DNA of 64,000 bases from assembly GCA_001600635.1 (NCBI GenBank), contig BCKL01000007.1, positions 1 through 64,000 on the forward strand, given 5' to 3'. This document shows positions 21,570 to 31,796 of the stretch, piece after piece; positions within the stretch are counted from its first letter, which is position 1; every line of letters starts with the position of its first letter. Source of the stretch: Leucosporidium creatinivorum. Lineage: Eukaryota > Basidiomycota > Microbotryomycetes > Leucosporidiales > Leucosporidiaceae. Position numbers and translations under genes: made by a program. The notes beneath the pieces were generated by a model. That model had not been told where the DNA came from and did not search any database. It was given only the letters and a program-made list of their open reading frames with translations.

Positions 21570-22986
21570 CTAGATCAGCTCATGCTTCTCACACTTCCCG
21601 CACTTCCCATCGAGGCTCAACGCGGCGTCTGCACAGCAGAACTTGCGCTTCTTGACCGTGCTGCTCGGCGACTCTCCCGCGCCGAAGACGGCGGCAGACG
21701 AGATGGGAGAGGCGGGGCGTTTGCCCTGTGCGTTCACATCGGTTCGGTGAGCTATGTTTCAGAACGTGAGATCAAGACTCACGAGAGCGAATCCTCGAGG
21801 CGGGAAAGCAGCTTGCGTGCTCTGCACGATCCAGCTCGGCGAAGGCATCACCAAGGGAGGCAGATCGAAGGACGGGTGAGCATCGAGAGCAGCGGTCGGA
21901 GGTGTAGCGGGTTGCTTGAGTAGGTCGAGGTCCATGCGTCGTCCCTCGAGCGCCTTGACGCGAGCGTTGGCAGCCGCGAGTTCCTCCGTCAACGAGCGCA
22001 CTTGGGCGTTGGCCGTGTCGGTCGCTCGTGCAGCCGCAGTGCATCCAGGGGAGTGTAGCCGAAGCGTACTGAGAGTCCCGGTCGTGGTGCAGAGAGGAGA
22101 GATGGCGCAGCTGTGGCCGTAACATTGAGATGTGAGCGCAGGCTCGGCGAAAGCGAGCGCGATGAAACGAGCTCACCGATGATTCACGCAGGTGTACATG
22201 TGCGAAAGGATGTCCTTGCGAAGGTACACTCCTCCTCTGTGCTTGCCTCCACAGTCTCGGCCTCCCCGAGGGCAGGTGGCAGACTCGAACGGGCAGACGA
22301 TTCGGTGAGCGAGGAGGCCGAGCGCCGAGACGCGGGTCGGGCAGCCCATAAAGCCGTTGGGGCACGGTCGAGGGTGATAGTTGCACTATGAAAGCAGAAA
22401 GAGGTAAGTGGAGAGCGTCGGGGGCTGTCTGAGTCCGAAAGGAGCCCACCGACGAGTCGAGATGCGAAGCGAGCTCCGAGTGCTCGCCTTGCCATCTGCA
22501 CTCGTCGTAGTTGCAGAAGACCCTGGAGATCAACGCGAGGTCAGCTCCCTCCTCGATGTTGTCACAAGCGAAGCAGCGCACTCCAGCCTTCCGACCATGC
22601 GATCCAGCAAGGGCATGGGCGTGAAGTCGGCTTCGTAGATGGCTCGCCTACAGCTCGGGCACTTGAGGATGTCTCGGTCGTCTGCTTGGATACTGTACGT
22701 CTCCAGGCAGACCTTGCAGTAGACGTGCTGGCTCTCGCAACCCGTCCAGGTCGCTCGGTCGAGCGCGTCGAGGCAGACTGCACGAGAGTAGGCGGTCAGC
22801 GGGACGAGCTCCCGAGATGTGTGAGCAGTCTTATCTCACTCGAGCACATGAGATCGGGTCCCACACCCTCGACGAAGCTTTCCAACGAGATTCCCACTGC
22901 GAGAGACGAGGAAGCGGTCAGTTGTGCTCGACAATCGCTAAGTGGGGGAGGAGGGGCGCTTTAGGAGTGTACAGAGAGGACTCACT
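21570..22986 (-). CDS. RING-TRAF zinc-finger protein E (intact)
   Basis: Probable E3 ubiquitin ligase and the mirror partner of gene B. The start codon is split, A at 22986 and TG at 22896-22895 (MGISLESFVEGVGPDLMC). The RING reads CLDALDRATWTGC, then ESQHVYCKVC, then CPSC. Zinc-finger modules are VFCNYDECRWQGEHSELASH, PRPCPNGFMGC, ATCPRGGRDCGG and CAISPLCTTTGT. A coiled coil follows (VRSLTEELAAANARVKALEG). A final exon is best joined through a GTGAGT donor near 21785 and a CACAG acceptor near 21730. It ends RKFCCADAALSLDGKCGKCE plus KHELI and a TAG at 21572-21570, closely matching the last exon of gene F. If that intron is retained, the protein would stop at 21759. No lesion was found. Confidence 0.75.
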
Positions 22987-23580
22987 GTCTGCTGTAGCTG
23001 CTGAGGCGCTGAACGAAGCGAGCTGGCGAGTCGAGTCGGAAACGAGCGAGTGGTCAAAGCGTGAGAGACGGGGCGAGGTTCGAGCTCGAAGGAAGAGTGG
23101 GAGAGGCAGAGGCCAGCTGAGGCCAGCTGCAGGTTACTCTACGAGCGGAGAATGCGATATCAAGCTTCAAAAATGACCTCTAGGTTCGCTGAGCTCACTG
23201 TACGAGAGTCTGTCGCTCTCTCACCCTCTCGCTGCGAAGCTCGGCGCCGAGTGGGCTGCTGGCTGCTGTAGCTCGTTGTCCTCTACATCGCAGGACCGTC
23301 ACGAGGTTAGGTCCATACACAAGCTCTGTTTCTCCCTCATACCCATCCGAGCTCATCGGACATCTTGCTCCGTCTCTCAGCTCTCCCCTTCGCCGAGCTC
23401 TCTCCCTCCGATGTTCGATGAATCAAAAGCTGATTACAAAGTCTTATGAAAGAGGAAAAGGGGGTGGGAGTACACGTACAAATCGTAGAACGAGAGACGC
23501 GGGAAGGCAAGCTACAAACAGCACTATACAAGAGAAGAGGGGCGATGTTAAGGAGCGCCGAGCCTCGCCGAACCCAGCGT
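22987..23580 (-). promoter_or_regulatory. Conserved upstream module of RING gene E
   Basis: It aligns with the upstream modules of B and F, including the 24-bp box, the GTACAGTGAGCTCAGCG stretch, CATAAGAC-like and ATAGTGCTGT-like landmarks (reading on the minus strand). Promoter/5'UTR function is inferred from conservation and position. Confidence 0.6.
23227..23250 (-). promoter_or_regulatory. 24-bp cluster box upstream of RING gene E
   Basis: Exact copy of the box at 6047-6070, in gene orientation, 241 bases before the split start codon of gene E. Confidence 0.6.
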
Positions 23581-26500
23581 CGCAGGAGGGGTGGGCTTGG
23601 GATATAGAGAGGTGGAAGGTGCGGAAAGTGATACAAGTGGAAATAGGTCGTGTGGAAGGCGAAGACCTCGCCGACTAGCTCGCCGAGAGGACTAGCGCTG
23701 AAGTCCCCAGGTGCCGAGCAGGGCCGAGCTCTGCCCTCCTCAGCGATAATGACCAGCAGCCTCGTACGAGAGGCTGGCGCCAGGGGTAAGGGCCAAAAGC
23801 TGTCAGCACAGCAGACCAGCGACGTCTCACTAGCTGCCAGCGCCGAAAGCCAGTACTCGCCCCTCGGCGCGCTCCGCTAATCAGCTCCTCAATAGCCTGC
23901 GAGACACTGTGGCGGCATGCGGAAGAGCACAAAGGCGCGCAATCGCCGAGGCTCACTCGCCAGAAACGAAACAGCGCCCGCTGCCCCTTCCCCGACGAGA
24001 GTGGCGGCGCCGAGATCCCTCCTTGCTCGTCCTGTTAGTGAGTCGAGCAGCTCTGCAGCGAGGTGCACACCAAGCACAGCAGGTGAAGCAAAGATCCGAC
24101 TTCGCGATCTCGAGCGAGCGCCTCCGCCTTCACTGCGAAGCCATCGCTGAGTTGTGGTCGAGTCTCTGCTCTTCACCGAGGCCCTTGCCGGCGTGCTCCT
24201 CTGAAAGCCCCTTCACCTCACTGATACATCAGGAGCTGACTCAAATCGACTGAATGTGCACAGCATCAGCTCGCATGATAAAGCGAAGCCCTCCCCGAGC
24301 CCGTCGGGCGCAGAGATAGAATCGCCGCGAAGTCGCTACTGCGCCGCTCACGTGCTGATCCCCTGGCAGCTGTACAGAGATAGCCAGATCTCAGCTAACA
24401 GCTCCCGACTCTCGGCCTGATCACGTGCCCTCGACCTCGTGAGTGACCAGGCAGCGCCGCGAGCGAGAGAGCGCCGAGCGAGAGGGGTGATGCCAACACG
24501 CAACCTAATCAGCAGCGCACCTGCAGAGCAGCAGCATCATAGCAAGATCAGCTGGGATAAGATCGCTTTGCTGGCTAATGCACCAGCTCCTCCCTCGAGC
24601 CTCGAGGAAAAAGCTCGGTGCAAGCGAGGCCGTCGACTCCAGCTTCGAGGAAGTGTCTGAGAACCTGCCTTGCGTCCCGTAACGTGCAGGCAGGTTATGC
24701 AATGCACAGGGGTTCTCCAACTAGCTCACAGTGAGCGCGTTTCCGACCGAGTCGAACGGGAGCTCCACCGACGAGAGATGCGAGCTGCTCCCGCTCCTGC
24801 GGGGGCGAGCCGAGGAGGGTGCGGATCTGCTTCAGAGCTACAGGCTGCTACAGAGCACGACAAATGTTCGTTGCCAACTCGCCCAGGTCTTTCTCCGCAG
24901 CTCCACCCGCGTCTCAACGAGGGAGACGCGCTAGCGAAGAGAAGCGAGTGTGGGTCGGCTGGTAGCTGCCACATCCAGACCGCTGTTGCGGCGAGCAGGC
25001 AATAGTGCCGATGAGTTCTGACATCGGAGTGTCGCAAAGCAAAGAGCAGGCGCTTCCCACTCAGCAAAAGCCAAGCGAGGCTACGCTGGCTCCGCGCCGA
25101 AGCAAGCCGCTCGTCTCCTGCCTGGTTGAAGGTCAGGAGAGCCTCTGCATCACACGGTCGCGTGATTCACCGAGTGCTCCACGCGATCGAGAGCACACTT
25201 GCTCATCTCCTCGCTGGAGACAGGCGAAGGGCGCAGAGGCGAACTGAGACAGCGAGCACGGTGACCTGTGGCCTTGCTGGTCCGCATCAAGGGATCGCAG
25301 TGGGCATGGTGCCGTTTCAGCAAGAGGTACTCGTCTTCAAAAATGCCCGCCTCTCACACTGCAGTGAGAGAAGCTCGGCGCTCGAGGCGAGAACGTTCGG
25401 CTGCGCTAAGCTGCCAGCGTATAGGGACTACAACAGCTTGGCCAACAGCTGCTCGACCCGAAGGCGAACGGAGTGGCCCCTCGCATCTCAGCTACGAGGA
25501 AGCAGCGCCGAGTCGTGAGGTCGAGTCCTGCTCGGCGAGAGTGAGAACGCGCCGAACCTGGCGCAGGGCTTCCTTGAGAGGCTCAAGGTCTGGAGCGACG
25601 GGTAAGCCTTATGATTCTCACCACTACATCAAACCATCACTACTATCCATCCTTCGCTCCCGAGGAGGAGAGCCCAGCGAAGGTGAGGCGAAGCGAACAC
25701 TCGGCTCGGCTAGTGAGCTATAGCTGGCGGGTCCCCGACGAGCCTGGAGCAGTACACTCGTCCCCCCAGTAAAGGTTAGTAGCTGAACGATCATGCCAAC
25801 CATAACGAGCCCTCCCCTGCCCAGCTGCCAGCTGAACGAGGACGCGCCCGTTTGAGAGCGTGGTCGAGTCGAGGCTGCTCAATCGGAGCTGAGCGCTGAG
25901 CTGCAGCAGAGCGGGCAAGAGGTGTAGCATCGATACCACAGCTAATACCGCCGCCGCCCGCCGCAGCTTGTGCTACAGCAAGCGGACAACGGAGAGCGAG
26001 TGAGCGGTTGGACGCTACCAGCTGCTGTTCTGTAGTCTATTCCTCAGGTCCTCCCAGCACACACTGTACCAACCTCCAGCTGTAGCACGTCATCCCACTC
26101 GCTGTCACTCACCTCTCAGACCTCTCCCTCTCCCGCTGCTCCCTCACTCCCCTTCCCAGTCTGTTGAGCTGAACCGTGCCAAGTTGTAGTTTGTTCGAGG
26201 GCGAATCGCGAGTGGTGAGCTGTTGTTGTGCCGAATAGGAGAGGAGAGGGTGGCAGCTGTAGCGATCAGAGAGAGCGGGCGAGGGAGAGGCGGAGGAGAT
26301 GAGAGGGAGAGGCGAGCGGGTGCTGTAGGTGGTTATGTGTGTAGAGCTGAAGTTGTAGCTGATTACAAGTCGAATAGGCGTCGTAGCTGACGAGACGAGG
26401 TAAAGATGAGGAGAGAGGGAGAGAGCAAAGGAGCAGCTCGGACTTGCAAGTCGGCCAGTGGGAGAGAAGAGAAGGGGGGGGGGCGAGGTCTGCAGAGGTG

Positions 26501-27030
26501 CAGGAGAGGAGATGGCGGGCGGCACTAGAAGCTCACGCTGTTTGAGTCTGCTATCAGATCACTCGAAGTAGACCATCGAAAGCTGTGTCTTAGAGCAGAG
26601 CAAGACCGAGCTCCCAGCTTTCGACCGAGATGAGGGAGCTGAGAAGGCTACAGGCAGCTCAGTGAGCTCTTTCGAGTAGCTCAGCCGCTCGGAACTATAC
26701 AGGCACTCTTTCTCTAGCTCTCTGAGCTCCCCGGCGTGCTTTGTGCTCCCTTCACAGCTTGCTGAGGACCTCGGCGCCGAGCGTTTGCTTCTCTCCGCCC
26801 TCCTCACAGTCTGCCCTGCTCANCGTAAAGGTTCGCAAGCAGCCGNTANACGAGTATTGAGATGCCAGAACACCTGCCAGAGCACCGATTCGAGCTCTGA
26901 AGAGACGGTGAAGCCGGAGCTCGTCAACGCCGAGCGTTCGTTCGCTGCCGCGGCTCGATGATCTCTCGTCAAGTGGCCTCGCCGCATCTACAAGCGCAAA
27001 CCTGAATGCATTGTTGAACACCAGCGCTCA
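23581..27030. other. Gene-free DNA between RING genes E and G
   Basis: Mirror image of 7693-10682. The part 25348-27030 is nearly identical to the left arm; 23700-25347 is its decayed counterpart. No domain was recognised in any frame. Long open frames here repeat those of the left arm and are low in recognisable structure. Confidence 0.5.
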
Positions 27031-28404
27031 CTACTCTTTAGCCACACGACGGAGGTGATGCGGAGGGAAGACCTTGTGCATGGGCGTCGCCTGAGGAGGA
27101 NGACGNGGCTTNCGGNGAGGCGGCGGGCNGGGANCNCCNTCACCCTNTNCNANNGNCNGAGNTCAGCNATCAACTCNGNGAGNNCNAANNGNNNAGCNGG
27201 NGCNCACCTGCTNCTTGTCGTTGNCGAGCTGGTCGGCGCCGCGCTTCAAAAAAGTGCCGAGTCGAAGCGCTGGACGAGGGTGAGGCTGAAGCTGGGGCTG
27301 CTCGAGATCCCTCCTTGGTTTGAGCTCGGGCTCCAGCTTCTTGACCTTGTCTTCGAGCGNCTNGTNCTTNCTGCNGAGCATCTCGTTATCGCGCTCCAAC
27401 TCGGCGCACCTTGCCTCGGCTTGAGAACGGGCGAGGTCGATGGCTTCGCAGCCGCGACGGTGCTCTTTGATCATGGAGAAGAGGCCAATGGTAGTGCAGC
27501 GTGGGGTGGGGCATCTGTNGGNGAGCTGTNAGTGGGCAAGCGTTGTAGAGGCGCAAGCAAGAGAGCTCACTTGTGCTGCTCGCAGACCGAAGCATGCGCT
27601 ACTGCCTCGATACGAAGGTACACGCCCTTGCCCGTTCCTCCACAATCNCGGCCTCCGCGAGGACACGNGATCCTGGTGTANNCGCAATCGTGCTTGAGGT
27701 GCATCTCGGCGTTCAAGGGGACCACCTGAGCTCGGCAGCCNCNNNNNNNNNNNNNNNNNNNNNNNNNNNNNNNNNNNNNNNNNNNNNNNNNNNNNNNNNN
27801 NNNNNNNNNNNNNNNNNNNNNNNNNNNNNNNNNNNNNNNNNNNNNNNNNNNNNNNNNNNNNNNNNNNNNNNNNNNNNNNNNNNNNNNNNNNNNNNNNNNN
27901 NNNNNNNNNNNNNNNNNNNNNNNNNNNNNNNNNNNNNNNNNNNNNNNNNNNNNNNNNNNNNNNNNNNNNNNNNNNNNNNNNNNNNNNNNNNNNNNNNNNN
28001 NNNNNNNNNNNNNNNNNNNNNNNNNNNNNNNNNNNNNNNNNNNNNNNNNNNNNNNNNNNNNNNNNNNNNNNNNNNNNNNNNNNNNNNNCCNNNGGTTGTC
28101 TCCCCACCCANTCNAACCAGCAGNNCTCGCAGTAGGCGTGAGAGATCGTGCAGCCGCTGAGCGTAGCTCGGTCGATGACTTCGTGGCAAACTAGAAACGA
28201 GCAGGGCTGGTCAGCTCGAACGTTGATGAGCGCTTGACCGAGGTGCAAGCTTACATGTACAGATCAGCTCGTCTCCTACATCGTCGAGGAAGAGGTCAGA
28301 GTCGATCCACACTGTTTGAGAAGCGAGAGCGAAGTCAGCTTGCGCTCGAGCAGCTCGCAACGTGCAGCAGCGGGCGCTGTAGGAGACTGGAGAGCAGACT
28401 TACT
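27031..28404 (-). CDS. RING-TRAF zinc-finger gene G (gapped)
   Basis: Mirror copy of gene A. The start is split: A at 28404, then TG before WIDSDLFLDDVGDELIC (gene A has G in place of W and F in place of S). The start of the RING is readable (CHEVIDRATLSGC, TISHAYC). The rest of the RING and the first zinc-finger module fall in the assembly gap (27743-28088). After the gap come CPRGG-type sequence, VCEQHKCPT, PRCTTIGLFSMIKEHRRGCE and the coiled coil, with many Ns. Whether it shares the frameshifts of gene A cannot be told, because the gap covers one site and the other is ambiguous. The stop is inferred from the mirrored TAG at 27033-27031. Confidence 0.55.
27743..28088. other. Assembly gap (Ns)
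   Basis: 346 consecutive Ns, mirroring 6635-6980 of the left arm, which covers the RING end and the first zinc-finger module of gene A. Neighbouring bases also contain isolated Ns. Confidence 0.95.
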
Positions 28405-28730
28405 AGGGGGAGGTAGTGCTGTAGCTCCTAGTGAGCTCCAAGTACCGCGAGAATCGAGTCGAAGCTGGCAACGAGCGAGTGGTCGGAGCGCAAGAAACGA
28501 GGCGAGTCGAGTCGGAGCTCTCGTCTCGGAGTCAAAAGGGGTCGTCAAAGTGGCTCCAGCGTGCTCCAGAGCTCTCAAACCTAGCTAAGAGTAATGATGA
28601 ACGGGACGCGGGACTTTGCGGAGCGCCAGGGAGCCTCTCATTTCTCTCTCAGATGCCGCTCGGCGCACGCTTCTGGAAGCTCTGCGCTTCCATTGATCAG
28701 AATGGGCTTCTTTCGATGCTCTAACACAGC

Positions 28731-30136
28731 CTAGCTAAGCTCGTGCTTCTCACACTTCCCATCAAGGCTCAAAGCGGCTTCTGCGCAGCAGAACTTGCGT
28801 GTCTCGAAGGGGCCCGGCGAGACAGCCTGAGCGCCGAGGGAGGCGCTGGGCGAGGTGGAAGGTGCGAAGTTGTTTCCCTGTTGGCATAGGAGGCTTTAGC
28901 AAAAGTTCTCGCTCTGCAGGGGAAGATGAGGACTGACCAGGGATCGTCCTTGCGGCGGGAAAGACGCTCGGCGTCGTGCGCCTTCGGCGAGGCGGTTCGG
29001 CGCCGATGAGGTTTTCGGAGCGGATTCGGGAGCGGCGCTGTCGGTCATGGCGGCGACCGAGAAGCTCTGATACGTCTCCAAACACGTGGTCTGCGCTTCC
29101 AGCACCACAATGCGAGCTGTGGCGACGGCGAGTTCCTCGCGCAACGAGCGAACGACCATGTTGGAAGCGTGCGTCGCTTGGCGCATGGCTGCACATCCTG
29201 GAGCATGCTTGGCCAGGGTTTTGAAGGTCCCGATGGTGGTGCAGAGGGGAGAGATGGTGCATCTGGTGGTATCACCGGGGGAATAAGCGAGAGCTCGGCG
29301 AAAGCGAGAACAAGGACCTGGGCTCACCGCTGACTGGCACACCTCTGGGAGTGCTGTTGAATATCCTGTCGTAGTGTGACGCCTCCTCGGAGCTTGCCGC
29401 CGCAATTTTCTCCGCCTCGAGGGCAGGTAACGAGCTCAAACGGACAGGCAGCTCGGTGACCAGGAAGCGCGAGCGGCGAAATGAGAGTGGGACAGCCGGC
29501 TGAAGCGTTTGGGCAGGGCTGGGGATTGTGTTGACACTGTAGTGCGGCAACAGGTGAGCTTGGTGCTTGGACACTCTCCGTCTCAAGCGAAGCAAAGCTA
29601 ACCGACGAATCGAGGTGCGAGGCCAACTCCGAGCGCTCGCCTCGCCAAGTGCACTCTCGGTGCTTGCAGCGAACCCTGTGAGCATAGTATGGATCAGTTT
29701 CCTCTTCGTATCATCGTCGAGAGTGACTCGAACTCACTGCAATCTCCCAATCATGCGGTCGAGCAGCGGCATCGGCGTGAACTTGGTTTTGTAGATGACC
29801 CTCCTTCATTCGGGACAGCTCCAGGTTCCTCTGCTTTGCTCGGCTCTCAATCCCATCACACAGCCTCTGCAGTAGACATGCTGGTCTTCGCACCCGGTCC
29901 AGGTGGCTCGGTCGAGGGCGTCCAGGCAGACTGCGCGAGAGCAAGGCGGTCAGCGTAGGTCGTGACATGAGAGAGCGACTATAGCTTACTGGAGCAGATG
30001 AGATCCGGCCCCACTCCCTCAACGAAGCTTTCCAGCGCGATTCCCACTGCGAGAGACGAGGGAGCGGTCAGCTGTGCTCGACAGTCGTTTCGAGGGAGAC
30101 GAGGGGCGGTGTCGGAGTGTACAGAGAGGACTCACT
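28731..30136 (-). pseudogene. RING-TRAF zinc-finger gene F (stop in RING)
   Basis: A paralogue very close to E. The start is split, A at 30136 and TG at 30046-30045 (MGIALESFVEGVGPDLIC). The RING runs CLDALDRATWTGC, EDQHVYCRGC, then SCPE followed by TGA (29818-29816) where the last zinc-binding Cys (TGT or TGC) is expected; the frame then continues RRVIYKTKFTPMPLLDRMIG. The zinc-finger block is otherwise clean: VRCKHRECTWRGERSELASH, PQPCPNASAGC, VTCPRGGENCGG, CTISPLCTTIGT. The last exon, after a GTCAGT donor near 28939, ends RKFCCAEAALSLDGKCEKHE and a TAG at 28733-28731. A single nonsense change in an otherwise intact gene means a recent pseudogene, a polymorphism or a base error. Confidence 0.7.
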
Positions 30137-30710
30137 GTTTTCTATAGCTGCTCAGACGCCGAACGAGGAGACCTGGCGAGTCGAAGCTGGAAACGAGTGA
30201 GCGGTCGAAGCGCAAGAGACGAGGCGAGGTTCGAGCTCGAAGTTGAGCAGGAGAGGAGAGGCGAGCTGAGTCGGCTGTAGGCTACTCTCTGAGATGTAGA
30301 CTGTGCTATCAAGCTTTCAGAACCACCTCTCCGCTCGCCGAGCTCACTGTACGAGACTCTGCCGCTAGTTCTCTCTCGCTGCGAAGCTCGGCGCCGATTG
30401 AGCTGCTTGCTGCTGCCTCGCGGTCTTGTCACTTCCTTCGCCGACGTTGGTCGCCTCGAGGAGTAGATCGTATGCTGCTTGCATCTCTTTTGGCCCTCGA
30501 AGCACCTCGCCGCGCTCCTCGCGCTCTCTCGTCCCACTCGCCTTCCCCGAGCTCCCCCTCAACGCCAGGAACGAAAGCGGATTTCAGAGTCTTATGAACG
30601 GGGGAAGGAGGGTGGGGCACAAGCACAAATTGAGGAACGATAGACGAGGGAAGGGAAGCTACATACAGCACTATACGAGAGAAGGGGGGGCGATAATGAG
30701 AGAGCGCCGA
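30137..30710 (-). promoter_or_regulatory. Conserved upstream module of RING gene F
   Basis: Matches the B and E upstream modules over at least 0.55 kb (on the minus strand: GATGCTCGGCGCTCTC, ATAGTGCTGTATGTAGCTTC, CATAAGACTCTGAAATC, then the 24-bp box and GTACAGTGAGCTCGGCG). Confidence 0.6.
30374..30397 (-). promoter_or_regulatory. 24-bp cluster box upstream of RING gene F
   Basis: Exact copy of the box at 6047-6070, in gene orientation, 238 bases before the split start codon of gene F. Confidence 0.6.
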
Positions 30711-30830
30711 GCATCCTGGCGGCCAGCGTCGCGAAGACGGAGTCCAGCTGGGATCAAGGTGAGGGATGTTGAGCGGGTTTTAAAGAGTCAAGGGGAGGGA
30801 ATTGAGGCGGTTGGAGTGGATGTTGGGAGG

Positions 30831-31692
30831 TTAGGCCGAAGCGACGGACTCGGTCTCGTCGGCGGAAGAAGCGGACGAGTTGGAGCCGACCGAGGTGGAG
30901 AGCTGCAGGGTGGTAGAGTGGTTAGCAGGGATTGAACGAGGCGAAGAACAACTACATACCTTGGCCATGCCGAGTTCGCTGGCGGTGGCCGAACCGCGCG
31001 CAGCTCCTCCGCTGGCGACAATGTCGATGCCTGCGAGCAGTCGGGAACCGGTTCAGCGGCGCTCTACTCAGCCTCAAGCATCTGTAGCTTACCCTCAGAG
31101 ATCTCCTGCACGAGTAGAAGAGCAAAGAAGGTCAGCGCTGCTCCGTCGCCGTCACCCCCGCTTCGAAACGGCTTCCAGTCCCTCGCGCTATCAACCTACA
31201 TCGTGGAAGCTACCCCAGTTGGAATGTCCGTTTCCCTGCTTCTTGATGATAGGCATTCCTGCACCATTACAGACCCACGTCAGCTCTCAGCCCTCTAGCT
31301 CTTCGCTCGCCTTCCCCGCACAACCCAACGCCATCCTCACACGACTCACCTTGCGCCTTGGACTTCATGTGAGTCGAGGGCTCGACCTTGTGCCTAATGG
31401 AGCGAGTCCTGTACAGCGTTAGACGGGGTGGAAGACGTTAGAAGCCGAGCTGAGCGACGTGGAACGCGAGGGAGAGATCAAGACGAACATGGTGTGTGGG
31501 GGTGAGGTTGAAGTGGGTGTGCTGTAAGGTGAGTGCGAGTGTAAGCAGGAGTGGCCTGCACGTCGATCAGAAGCAGCAAACTCACTTGTAGCGGGTATGA
31601 GTTGAGCGTCGAAACGACTTGGAAGGAGGCAGGAGTCGCTCAACGACTTCGAAGGTCTCGCCATGGCCGAGTGCTCGCTCGTGACCCTGCAT
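30831..31692 (-). CDS. Small conserved-looking protein, NWG motif
   Basis: About 120 residues over several small exons, joined in frame. Start at 31692 (MQGHERALGHGETFEVVERL), then KSFRRSTHTRYK, HKVEPSTHMKSKAQ, GMPIIKKQGNGHSNWGSFHD, a 13-nt exon near 31093-31105 (EISEG), GIDIVASGGAARGS and a Ser-rich tail (LSTSVGSNSSASSADETESV), ending at a TAA at 30833-30831. I do not recognise the family. The KKxGxGxxNWG segment recalls the C-terminal KG-G-KGNWG motif of Stm1/HABP4-type RNA-binding proteins, a weak resemblance only. The consistent phases across tiny exons argue that it is a real gene. Confidence 0.55.
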
Positions 31693-31796
31693 GTACTCTC
31701 AGCTTTCGCTTCTCGCTCCAACTCTCAGTAACGCACAGAAAAACACTGATTCACTACAGAAAAGCAAGCACAAGCTATCAAGCATCTCGACCGAAT

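Larger units (their letters stand above)
25348..28404. repeat. Right arm, outer part of giant inverted repeat
   Basis: Reverse complement of 6319-9375 with constant coordinate sum 34723. Differences between arms are few: for example, the A copy reads ALVHAARP where this copy would read ALVDAARP. It contains gene G, many scattered Ns at 27102-27382 and 27519-27677, and a 346-nt gap. Confidence 0.9.

Noticed and set aside
6319-28404. The inverted repeat as terminal repeats of a very large DNA transposon
   Set aside because: The arm ends lie inside RING genes and their promoters, no target-site duplication or transposase was seen, and the spacer holds ordinary fungal genes. A duplicated gene block in inverted orientation explains it better.
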